Shown one piece after another: positions 7,201 through 13,805 of a stretch of 23,592 nucleotides of DNA. The first letter of the stretch is position 1, and every line of letters begins with the position of its first letter. The stretch comes from E44-bin89 sp034409565 (GTDB lineage: Bacteria; Chloroflexota; Dehalococcoidia; Dehalococcoidales; RBG-16-60-22), in contig DAOUMS010000021.1 in NCBI GenBank assembly GCA_034409565.1, positions 1 through 23,592 of the forward strand, written 5' to 3'. The translations under genes and the position numbers were made by a program. The notes below the pieces were generated by a model that worked only from the letters and a program-made list of their open reading frames with translations, made no database searches and was not told where the DNA came from.

Positions 7201-8238
7201 CTAACGCTGCTCAACCTCGCAATACAGTTCCGGAGTTACCGTCCACCCCGCTTCCCATTCCGATATCTCGCGGGAAACTAGCTGGTAGGTACCGCCGGTA
7301 ACCGAAAGCGTATAGCTGCCGCCGCTTATCCCCACCAGGTTGAAGGTGGCCAGGCCATTCTCCAGGTCCAGCAGCTGGTAAGAAGGAGTTTCCCCGGCCT
7401 CCTCCGAGCTTTCCAGGTACAGATACATATCGAGGTAGTTGTACGCCTTCAGCAGGGCAGCGGTATTGGTCAGGTAGACCCGCACCTGGAGGTTGCCGCT
7501 GTAGTCATCGTCGACCGTGATTTCAAACAGGTCTCCGGTGGGCGTGTTGGCATTGAGTTCGGGAGCGTCAAAATTGACGTCGGCGTAGACCTGCGTACAT
7601 AATGAAGTTATGCCCACGCCTCCCTCTGTCATGCCGAGGCCAATCTGCAGACTATCAATTTCAGTCCAGGTCCATGAACTGCTGCTCTGCGGGTTGTCGC
7701 TCCAGACATTGGAATATTCAGTGTAGCTGGTGGTCAGGTTTGTCGAAGGGCCGTCGTCCTCAGTGCCATTGGTCTTGACTTGGACGTATGCCGAAGGCTG
7801 CGTGGCATTGGATGACACACGTGATGTCATGACCACTTCAACATAGTTAATGTCACCCCCCGCCGTCTGTGTGGAGTGGTCGGGAATGTTATATAAATCT
7901 TCTTCCCAGCCCTTTGATGGAGTATAAATATGGGTGCCGTCATCATCGGCCGTCGCCTCGTCCACCTTGTCCCAGTGCTCTCCGGAATCTGGATACTGGC
8001 TTTTGACCTCGGTCTCGTCACCGGCCGCATTGGGTTGTAAAATTAAATCATCATTTACCGTCCACAGTACCGAGTCCCAGTTCGGCTGGCTTGCCGTGGC
8101 GTTGGCAGTGGCCAAGTCACCGGCTGGTGTCGGTGTGCCTATGGTGCCGATGGCCGTTGTGTACGTATAGGCGTATATCCCGCCGCTGATTATCAGGATG
8201 AGAATTAAAGCCGCTAGCAGATAGGATTTATTTACCAC
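7201..8238 (-). CDS. Secreted fibre-type protein, SipW-dependent signal, jelly roll plus TasA/camelysin-like domain
   Basis: 345 residues from GTG. The signal peptide is of SipW type: KSYLLAALILILIISGG then IYAYTYTT, with cleavage expected after the Ala of YA (about residue 23). Residues about 66-224 are a jelly-roll-like domain (LQPNAAGDETEV, DSGEHWDKVDEAT, DLYNIPDH, SWTWTEIDSLQIGL, TQVYADVNF). Residues about 233-345 are the shared fibre domain: PTGDLFEITVDDDYSGNLQV, VYLTNTAALLKAYNYLDMYL, YQLLDLENGLATFNL, then YTLSVTGGTYQL and EWEAGWTVTPELYCEVEQR with Cys340. The same two domains occur in the 1011-residue neighbour in a different arrangement. It is the last of three genes likely transcribed from 11964. 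The start has no strong ribosome binding site, so translational coupling to the gene 50 bases upstream is possible. Confidence 0.75.
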   Translation of the reverse strand: MVNKSYLLAALILILIISGGIYAYTYTTAIGTIGTPTPAGDLATANATASQPNWDSVLWTVNDDLILQPNAAGDETEVKSQYPDSGEHWDKVDEATADDDGTHIYTPSKGWEEDLYNIPDHSTQTAGGDINYVEVVMTSRVSSNATQPSAYVQVKTNGTEDDGPSTNLTTSYTEYSNVWSDNPQSSSSWTWTEIDSLQIGLGMTEGGVGITSLCTQVYADVNFDAPELNANTPTGDLFEITVDDDYSGNLQVRVYLTNTAALLKAYNYLDMYLYLESSEEAGETPSYQLLDLENGLATFNLVGISGGSYTLSVTGGTYQLVSREISEWEAGWTVTPELYCEVEQR

Positions 8239-8288
8239 GGTTCTTTGTTTCCATGCGATTTTTATCCGATTCAGGAAAATTTATGCCG

Positions 8289-11200
8289 TTACCGCTGGGT
8301 AGTCTCGCAGAAAAACTCAGGGGTGGTGGTCCATCCCGCCGCCCACTCCGAGGTGTTATCTGAAATCAGGCAGTAGCCACCGCCGACAAGCTCCACCTTA
8401 AAGCCAGATAACGCCACCGTGTAGGTGATGGTGATATCGCTTAGCTTGGGGGTGGCATCGCCGGGCCCGGAGAAGTAAGCGCGGTACTGGAGCCAGCGGT
8501 CACCTTCGTGGACGGGATTGATGGCCGCGCCGCTGGTGGTATAGTAGTCGCCCGACCCGGTGGGGCCGTACCAGGTGGCCGCGCTGAGACCGGCTTCCGT
8601 GGCGGCTGACCGCAACTGGAAGGTGATGTCGGTGCTGGGCGGCTCATTGATGGTAAAGTAGATATTCCCCCAGTCCCAGTTGCCGTAGTTTCCTCCATCA
8701 TGGGTGGAGGAAGTGAGTGTCCCCGATGTGTAGTAGGAGGTAAAGTAGACCCGTATCTCGTCCAGCACCGGCGTGTCACTGCCGTCAGAGGTAAATTCCA
8801 TATGGTAATAGAAATTGGGCCCGGACCAGCCCAGGCCGGAAAGGCTGATGTTGGCCGAGCCCTGGGAAAGCGTGTCCCAGCCGCCAAGAGTGCCCGATGA
8901 ATTGTACCAGGTGGTGTTGTCGGTGGAAAACTGCACCTTCAGGCCGGTCCCGGACGGTATTGCTGAGGCATCGGAGAAGAAGTTATCGATACTACCCGCT
9001 TTCTCAGCAGTAAGTAGATTGACAGAGGTGACGGTCCCCTGCGAATAATAAGTCAGTGAAGTGTAGTTAATTTCAACATAAACCTGAGTGGCGGCAGCAA
9101 AATCCCGCCGACTTCCTGTCTTAAGCTCGACGCCTATCTGCAGAGCGGTAATTTCACTTGCCGTCCAGGGTTGGCCCGTATTCGGGTTGGTAGTCCACTG
9201 GTAAGATTTGGTGGTGAAATTACTGCTGGTTATGGTTTCTTCAGTGCCGTTGTAAACCGTACCGTAGGTCTTTATCGCTGCCATGGCGGTGATATTGCCT
9301 GTGGGGTGGGGGAGAAGTAAAATATCCGGAGTAAAAGTGGCGCTAGTATCAAATTCAAGGGTATCGATTACTGTATCCGTAATCTGGCCGTTACTGGCGA
9401 TTTCAACTGTCTTCAGGAAGCCATCACTGGCCTCACCCTCGTAGGCAATGGCGAAGATACCATCCACATCGTTGACTTGGGTTATTCTCGGAGTCTGGCA
9501 GTCCAGCTCATCAAATTCAAGGGTATCGATTACCGTATCCGTAATCTGGCCGTTACTGGCGATTTCAACTGTCTTCAGGAAGCCGTCATTTGTTACACCT
9601 GTATAGGCAATAGCATAGATATCCCCGGAAACAGCAATTATATCCGGGTTGTTTCCGTCCAGCTCATCAAATTCAAGGGTATCGATTACCGTATCCGTAA
9701 TCTGGCCGTTACTGGCGATTTCAACGGTAGTGAGGAAGCCATCGCCAAGCGGGCCGGTGTAAGATATGGCATAAATATTACCAGAGACATGGGTGCAATG
9801 TGGCGAGAAGGCGTCGTCAGGATCAAACTCCAGAGTATCGATTATGGTATCGGTAATATTACCGCTGGAGTTTATTTCCACTGTTTTTAGAAAGCCGTCC
9901 GTACCCTTCCCTGAATAGGCTATAGCATAGATGTCCCCGGAAACAGCAATTATATCCGGGTTGTTTCCGTCCAGCTCATCAAATTCAAGGGTATCGATTA
10001 CCGTATCCGTAATCTGGCCGTTACTGGCGATTTCAACGGTAGTGAGGAAGCCGTCGCCTCCTGGACCTTCGTATGCGACAGCAAAAACATCACCGGATAT
10101 ATTCATGATATATGGAGTCACGCCATCCACCGTGTCAAATTCAAGGGCGTCGATCATGGGTGGGTCGGAAATATTACCGCTGTTTGAATCTATCTCCAGC
10201 GTCATGATATAACCGTCGTTTCCATCACCTTCGTATGCGACAGCATAAATGTCATCCGAGACATGGACAAAAGTGGGTGTTTGAATATTGTACACCTCAG
10301 ATATAAATGAATCGATAATGGTGTCAGTAATATTGCCAGAGGTATCAGTTTCAACCGTCGTTAATTGGCCGTTATTTAGGCTTCCCTCATAAGGTATGGC
10401 GTAAATTTGATAAGCATCCGGGTCTCTCGCTACGGTAAAGTAAGCGGTAACACTGTTGATTGTTTCCTCGGTAATATTAAGGCTCGGTATGTTGTACAGG
10501 TCTCTCTGGTAGTTCGTTGAACGGGTATAAATATAAGTCGACCAGTTATCAGAGGTTACATCATCTACTTTGTCCCAGTGCGCTCCTGAATTTGGGTACT
10601 GAAAGGAGATTGCAGTATCATCTCCGGCAGCGTTAGGCCTCAGGGTATCGGTGGTATTGCCTCCGGCAACGTAATCCAGTTTTACCTGACCCCCACTGAT
10701 GGTGACGTTGGCGGAGGACGCGATATTATCCGAGTTAGCAAAGCTATCGGTTACGTTATCGGTAAACTTCGCCAGTAATACGTCATCGGGGCTGGTGGTG
10801 GTGTCAACCTGGTATAACGTACCGTCCTCGAATTCAGACTGGCTGGTCTGGGTCCAGCTTTTTGATGAGGAGGTGATGCCGGCCAGCGAGAAGTTGGCCC
10901 TCCCGTTCTGTAGGGAGAGTACCTGGTAATCAGGCGTCTGGCTGGCTTCTTCGGAACCCTCCAGGTAGAGCTTCATATTGAGGTATTTGTAGGCTTTAAT
11001 CAGGTCGGCGGCGTTGGTCAGGTAGACACCAACCTGCAGGTCACCGGTGTAGGCGGCGTTGGGGGTGATATCAAATAAATCACCTGTGGGGACTTCCCCA
11101 CAGGTGGTGTTTCCCGATAGATTGGCGGTGACCGAAGTCCAGTTGGGCTGGCTTGTGGCAGTATTACAGGTGGCAACATTGGCCGCCGGGTCACCGACGC

Positions 11201-11324
11201 CAATCGTGCCGCCAGCGGTGGTGTACGTGTAGGCAAAAGCTCCCCCGCTGAGTATCAGAACGAGCCCCAGCGCGGCAAGTAGATAGAGTTTCCTTTTTGC
11301 GTTTATTGGCCACTGCTTGGTCAT
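8289..11324 (-). CDS. Giant secreted fibre-type protein with nested domain insertions and seven-repeat propeller
   Basis: 1011 residues. SipW-type signal (YLLAALGLVLILSGGAFAYT, about 14-33). The fibre domain begins at 79 (PTGDLFDITPNAAYTGDLQV) and runs to FSLAGITSS at about 153, then resumes at 973 with SGFKVELVGGGYCLI and ends EWAAGWTTTPEFFCETTQR; so some 820 residues sit in one loop. Within this insert, a jelly-roll domain starts at about 228 (LRPNAAGDDT), breaks at about 300 (VTAYFTVAR) and resumes at about 681 with KTYGTVYNGTEE through TALQIGVEL to YVEINYT. In that break lie seven repeats of about 52 residues. After it come two more beta domains (about 765-865 and 866-970; the second includes WYGPTGSGDYYTT and HEGDRWLQYRAYFS), as seen in sugar-binding surface proteins. 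No cell-wall anchor or C-terminal membrane helix is visible. Weak ribosome binding site; 27 bases after the upstream gene. Probably an adhesive or tip subunit. Confidence 0.75.
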   Translation of the reverse strand: MTKQWPINAKRKLYLLAALGLVLILSGGAFAYTYTTAGGTIGVGDPAANVATCNTATSQPNWTSVTANLSGNTTCGEVPTGDLFDITPNAAYTGDLQVGVYLTNAADLIKAYKYLNMKLYLEGSEEASQTPDYQVLSLQNGRANFSLAGITSSSKSWTQTSQSEFEDGTLYQVDTTTSPDDVLLAKFTDNVTDSFANSDNIASSANVTISGGQVKLDYVAGGNTTDTLRPNAAGDDTAISFQYPNSGAHWDKVDDVTSDNWSTYIYTRSTNYQRDLYNIPSLNITEETINSVTAYFTVARDPDAYQIYAIPYEGSLNNGQLTTVETDTSGNITDTIIDSFISEVYNIQTPTFVHVSDDIYAVAYEGDGNDGYIMTLEIDSNSGNISDPPMIDALEFDTVDGVTPYIMNISGDVFAVAYEGPGGDGFLTTVEIASNGQITDTVIDTLEFDELDGNNPDIIAVSGDIYAIAYSGKGTDGFLKTVEINSSGNITDTIIDTLEFDPDDAFSPHCTHVSGNIYAISYTGPLGDGFLTTVEIASNGQITDTVIDTLEFDELDGNNPDIIAVSGDIYAIAYTGVTNDGFLKTVEIASNGQITDTVIDTLEFDELDCQTPRITQVNDVDGIFAIAYEGEASDGFLKTVEIASNGQITDTVIDTLEFDTSATFTPDILLLPHPTGNITAMAAIKTYGTVYNGTEETITSSNFTTKSYQWTTNPNTGQPWTASEITALQIGVELKTGSRRDFAAATQVYVEINYTSLTYYSQGTVTSVNLLTAEKAGSIDNFFSDASAIPSGTGLKVQFSTDNTTWYNSSGTLGGWDTLSQGSANISLSGLGWSGPNFYYHMEFTSDGSDTPVLDEIRVYFTSYYTSGTLTSSTHDGGNYGNWDWGNIYFTINEPPSTDITFQLRSAATEAGLSAATWYGPTGSGDYYTTSGAAINPVHEGDRWLQYRAYFSGPGDATPKLSDITITYTVALSGFKVELVGGGYCLISDNTSEWAAGWTTTPEFFCETTQR
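9279..10415 (-). repeat. Seven tandem 52-residue propeller repeats inside the 1011-aa protein
   Basis: Residues about 304-682 hold seven units of the form GDIYAIAYxGxxxDGFLxT followed by VEIxSxGxITDTVIDTLEFD and PxIxxV, one unit per 156 bases. Blade starts are near residues 305, 356, 410, 462, 514, 566 and 618. Units 1 and 2 are more diverged than 3 to 7. Four short hydrophobic strands per unit and seven copies match a seven-bladed beta-propeller. The DNA of the TDTVIDTLEFD core is almost unchanged in four copies (near 9349, 9501, 9658 and 9970), so the array is young or kept uniform by recombination. Confidence 0.8.
9610..10058 (-). repeat. Near-identical two-blade duplication within the propeller
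   Basis: Bases 9610-9746 and 9922-10058 (137 bp each, offset 312 bases, exactly two 156-base units) differ at only two positions that I can see (ATATCC versus ATGTCC near the start; GCCATC versus GCCGTC near the end). They encode the same residues, about 424-470 and 528-574. This points to a recent duplication of a two-blade unit or gene conversion, and would allow copy number to change by slippage or recombination. Confidence 0.85.
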
Positions 11325-11351
11325 TCATGCCTGTTTTAAGTCGTTAATAGA

Positions 11352-11891
11352 TTACCTCTGGGTTATCTCGCACCATATCTGCGGCTGGTAGCTGCCACCA
11401 CTCATCGATTTAAACGGGTGCAGCCGGTATCCACCACCGGTGAGCACCACTTTATAAGGGCTGTTACCCGTGCCGTATTCCAAGCTAAACTGTACCTCGG
11501 CGTTCTGCAGGTTAAGGACCTGGACGGGTTCCCCGGCAATTCCCTGCTCATCCGCGGTGTTGTTGTCGCTATCCTGGAATTCAAGCGTCATGTTGACATG
11601 GTGATATTCCCGTATTAACTGGCCGGTATTAATCAAGTATACCGTTACTATTAAATCACCGGTGTAGTTTTCCGTCGGGGTGATGTCGAATAGTGTGCTT
11701 GACGGCCAGGTGCCGGTGAATTTGCCGAAAACGGTCGGGGCGGTGATGCTGGTGCCCGCCGTAACATTGGCAAAGTCAGACGCTGGTGCGCTAACACCGA
11801 TGGTGGCGGTGGCGGTGGTAAAGGTATAGGCAAACATGCCCCCGGTTACTACCAGTAATGACACTAAAGCAATCAGCAGGATTTTCTTCAC
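11352..11891 (-). CDS. Small secreted fibre subunit, TasA/camelysin-like
   Basis: 179 residues: the simplest member of the set, with only a SipW-type signal and one fibre domain. The signal is MKKILLIALVSLLVVTGG then MFAYTFTT, cleavage expected after Ala21. The mature domain runs SSTLFDITPTENYTGDLIVT, VYLINTGQLIREYHHVNMTL, VQVLNLQNAEVQFSL, YKVVLTGGGYRL and GGSYQPQIWCEITQR. Cys174 is the only cysteine of the chain, so it could cross-link subunits. A gene of this form, first after a strong promoter, is a good candidate for the major polymer-forming subunit, as TasA is in Bacillus; that role is inferred. It starts the likely three-gene unit ending at 7201. Confidence 0.72.
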   Translation of the reverse strand: MKKILLIALVSLLVVTGGMFAYTFTTATATIGVSAPASDFANVTAGTSITAPTVFGKFTGTWPSSTLFDITPTENYTGDLIVTVYLINTGQLIREYHHVNMTLEFQDSDNNTADEQGIAGEPVQVLNLQNAEVQFSLEYGTGNSPYKVVLTGGGYRLHPFKSMSGGSYQPQIWCEITQR

Positions 11892-11906
11892 TTTTATGCC
11901 TCCACT

Positions 11907-11954
11907 TTATGACAGTTGGTACTTACTTTGCTCAAATTTTACCACTTGTCATAA
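11907..11954. promoter_or_regulatory. Inverted repeat TTATGACA...TGTCATAA around the fibre promoter
   Basis: TTATGACA at 11907-11914 and its exact complement TGTCATAA at 11947-11954 are separated by 32 bases and bracket the -10 and start region of the promoter at 11936-11964. A further TGTCA lies in the -35. The spacing puts the two arms on about the same helix face (centre to centre 40 bases). It looks like a paired operator for a dimeric repressor or looping regulator. Which protein binds is unknown. Confidence 0.4.
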
Positions 11955-11964
11955 TATCTGTCAA
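11936..11964 (-). promoter_or_regulatory. Strong sigma-70 promoter of the three-gene fibre unit
   Basis: On the - strand TTGACA (11959-11964), a 17-base spacer and TAAAAT (11936-11941), with TGG directly before the -10 as an extended element. The consensus match is very good and contrasts with the activator-type promoters of the peptidase and the NarL-type regulator. The transcript would start near 11929 and leave a leader of about 38 bases with GGAGG before the ATG at 11891. Confidence 0.75.
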
Positions 11965-12018
11965 CTCTATATCCGGTGATGGTATTCGTTTGTCTCCAGA
12001 CCATTCTCTTCCCTGTTT

Positions 12019-12047
12019 CGGGGCTGCCTCATGACGAGGCAACCCCG
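12019..12047. other. Strong hairpin between the two small fibre genes
   Basis: CGGGG and TGCCTC (12019-12023, 12025-12030) pair with GAGGCA and CCCCG (12036-12041, 12043-12047) with a single C/A mismatch and a 5-base loop. It lies 25 bases beyond the stop of the gene at 12072-12665. There is no T run on either strand, so it is a Rho-independent terminator only in a weak sense; it may protect the 3' end of that mRNA. Confidence 0.5.
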
Positions 12048-12071
12048 ATACTAAACGAGACACCTAAGCCT

Positions 12072-12665
12072 TTAGTCAAGGCCTGCCTGCACCACTTCGC
12101 AGGTAAGCTGCGGGCTGAACGAACCGTCGGACGTGTGGTTGGTTAAATAAGCCCAGGGGAATGACCGGTAGACGCCGCCCTTGAGGTAAACCGCGTGGCT
12201 GCTAAGCGCCGTAATATTATCGCAGGTAAAGCTGACCACCCCGTTGTTAAGGGTCAGGGGTTTCTCGATCATTTCCACATCCTGGTAGTCTGTGACATTG
12301 GCCGGGTCCACCAGTGCCAGCCGCAGCAGCAGCATACCGTATTTCCAGCTCAGCTCGTCTAGGTTGGACAGGTAGACATTCACCTGTATGTCGCCCGAAT
12401 AATCAGCGTCATGCTGAACCGTGAACAAGGTGCCGGCAGCGATATTGCCGCGGTAACTGCCGAATACATCAAAGTCCAGACCTGAGGTATCGTTGTCAGT
12501 TACATTGCCAAAGTCCCAGTCCTGGGAGGTACCGGTGATAGTGGCCACGTCTGTGGTGTAACCGTAGGCAAACATGCCACCGGTAACCGCGACGGTTGCC
12601 ACCAGAGCGATAATGAGACAGCGCCTCAGTGTGCCTCCCATCACTTCACGAATTATGTTGTTCAT
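12072..12665 (-). CDS. Small secreted fibre subunit, second TasA/camelysin-like paralogue
   Basis: 197 residues; ATG at 12665 with AGGAGG seven bases upstream decides the start over an internal ATG at residue 9. The signal has a long basic start (MNNIIREVMGGTLRRC), then LIIALVATVAVTGG and MFAYGYTT of SipW type. The fibre domain reads GTLFTVQHDADYSGDIQVNV, YLSNLDELSWKYGMLLLRL, LTLNNGVVSFTC, AVYLKGGVYRSF and DGSFSPQLTCEVVQ. It ends AGLD instead of the QR seen in the three paralogues. It is closest to the 179-residue gene (shared GS(F/Y)xPQ(L/I)xCE). It has its own long upstream leader, so its expression may be set apart from the other three. Perhaps a base or cap subunit; that is a guess. Confidence 0.7.
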   Translation of the reverse strand: MNNIIREVMGGTLRRCLIIALVATVAVTGGMFAYGYTTDVATITGTSQDWDFGNVTDNDTSGLDFDVFGSYRGNIAAGTLFTVQHDADYSGDIQVNVYLSNLDELSWKYGMLLLRLALVDPANVTDYQDVEMIEKPLTLNNGVVSFTCDNITALSSHAVYLKGGVYRSFPWAYLTNHTSDGSFSPQLTCEVVQAGLD

Positions 12666-12727
12666 TTTCTTTCCTCCTTTTTATTGACAATCCCGATTAT
12701 TCTCTTTAACATTTGTTGTTATTTCCT

Positions 12728-12803
12728 CGGGTGGTAGGTTTTCCTTGCTACTCTTTCTGTCAGGAATGCCTACCATCTTTTGCGTCACCTGCTCTGTTGC
12801 CCG
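12728..12803 (-). ncRNA. Candidate structured leader RNA before the fibre paralogue
   Basis: On the - strand, TGGTAGG and TTCCT pair with AGGAA and CCTACCA (12732-12775; a two-base internal loop and a 16-base terminal loop). An outer helix CGGG/CCCG (12728-12731 with 12800-12803) encloses a second segment holding GACGCAAAAG. There is no T run after it, so it is not a plain terminator of the regulator gene ending at 12841. It could be a cis-regulatory element or a stabilising 5' structure. I could not match it to a known riboswitch class. Confidence 0.35.
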
Positions 12804-12840
12804 GTTTCACATTTGATCACCCCCCTTGTATCAAGCTTGT

Positions 12841-13626
12841 TTAACTTATGTCTCCGCTGAGGAATTTGAAGCGTTCTTTCAAGCTCTCCTTGAAAGCGGC
12901 GAATTCCTCCTTGGTAATATATTCGGTACCCGGTTTGCCGGTAAAACTGACCCTTGATATTGCTGGCAGAACGCTCTGTGCCGCCTCAATCAGCATCAGC
13001 TTCTGGTCGTTGGTAACCAGCTTGTGATGTACTGACTGAAGCCGCTTGTCGATGACCTCATCACTGATGCTTAGTGTGCTGGCTAACTGTTCCCTGGAGT
13101 TGCCATCGGCAATCTGGTGCAGGATTTCCGCTTCGCGGGGCGTAAGATGAGTCAGCAGTTTCCCGACCTGCTCGCCGAGTGAGGCAAACGCGGTAAATTC
13201 ATCAAGGACACGGGAGGTGATTTCCGGTTTCCAGATGACCTCGCTTATCGGTTGTTTGTCCTGTACCACTTCCCGTATCGTATTGACCACTATGTCGGGG
13301 TCAACGTCCTTGGTGAGGCAGGCACTGGCGCCACTTTTCAGGGCATCAAAAAGTTGGACTTCGTTATAATTATCCATGACCAGGATAATCGATACTTCAG
13401 GCAGGGTCTGTTTAATCTGACGCGTAGCCTCAAAACCATTTAGCTTATCGTGGGTAGCATTCAGAATCGCTACCTGCGGCGGATTGGTCTCAATAAAAGT
13501 AAGTGCCTGTTCGTTATCCACGTCCTCACCAATCACTTCCATATCTTCCTCACCAGACAGAGTAAAATGGATGCCTTCACGGAAAAGCACTTGCCAGTCG
13601 GCCAGAAAAACGGTTATCTTTTCCAT
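12841..13626 (-). CDS. NarL/LuxR-type response regulator with degenerate receiver
   Basis: 261 residues, ATG with GAGGAG eight bases upstream. Receiver domain 1-120, LuxR-type helix-turn-helix about 158-215 (LTPREAEILHQIADGNSREQ, LASTLSISDEVIDKRLQSV), and a charged helical tail. The residue at the phosphorylation site is Asn56 (VAILNATHD) instead of Asp; the acidic pair is reduced to A9-D10; the conserved Thr of strand 4 is replaced (LVMDNYNE). Lys106 is kept. Such pseudo-receivers are usually not switched by phosphorylation but by dimerisation, a ligand or a partner. It lies upstream of the fibre genes on the same strand and its promoter shares an element with that of the signal peptidase, so a role in controlling the system is likely. 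Confidence 0.85.
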   Translation of the reverse strand: MEKITVFLADWQVLFREGIHFTLSGEEDMEVIGEDVDNEQALTFIETNPPQVAILNATHDKLNGFEATRQIKQTLPEVSIILVMDNYNEVQLFDALKSGASACLTKDVDPDIVVNTIREVVQDKQPISEVIWKPEITSRVLDEFTAFASLGEQVGKLLTHLTPREAEILHQIADGNSREQLASTLSISDEVIDKRLQSVHHKLVTNDQKLMLIEAAQSVLPAISRVSFTGKPGTEYITKEEFAAFKESLKERFKFLSGDIS

Positions 13627-13666
13627 ATTTAAGCTCCTCTAAGGGTGCGGTAATATCTACGCTTAT

Positions 13667-13741
13667 AATTTAGCATGCGGGCATAAAGGCAGGCATAAAA
13701 AAAATAAAGATTTCGTAAAGGTTTGATTAAAGTTTCGTAAA
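13667..13741 (-). promoter_or_regulatory. Promoter of the pseudo-receiver gene with four 11-bp activator repeats
   Basis: Read on the - strand, TGCTAAATT (TAAATT at 13667-13672) forms an extended -10 without a -35. Four 11-bp units lie at 13698-13708, 13709-13719, 13720-13730 and 13731-13741 (TTTATTTTTTT, TTTACGAAATC, TTAATCAAACC, TTTACGAAACT). The spacing from repeats to -10 is the same as in the peptidase promoter at 7111-7185. The PhoB-type regulator gene ends just upstream, at 13806, and is the obvious candidate to bind here. Confidence 0.65.
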
Positions 13742-13805
13742 GAATGGCGGGTGGAGTGGCTGGTGGTCAACTGTTCGGGAAGGCGCTGGAGTGTCCGACC
13801 AGAGG

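Noticed and set aside
9279..10415. Regular repeats resembling a CRISPR array at first sight
   Set aside because: The period is 156 bases and in frame throughout; the repeats code for a protein propeller. No repeat-spacer layout of 25-40 bases and no cas genes are present.
12019..12047. Classic Rho-independent terminator
   Set aside because: The hairpin is strong but lacks a T run on both strands, so it is listed only as a hairpin.
7201..12665. Sortase-anchored or type IV pilin-like proteins
   Set aside because: There is no LPxTG motif, C-terminal membrane helix or prepilin peptidase site; the signals end in the SipW-type pattern.
12700..12830. c-di-GMP-I (GEMM) riboswitch
   Set aside because: Only the GACGCAAA segment and a nearby ACC/GGU pair match; the rest of the conserved core and the tetraloop receptor are lacking. 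Kept as an unassigned structured leader.
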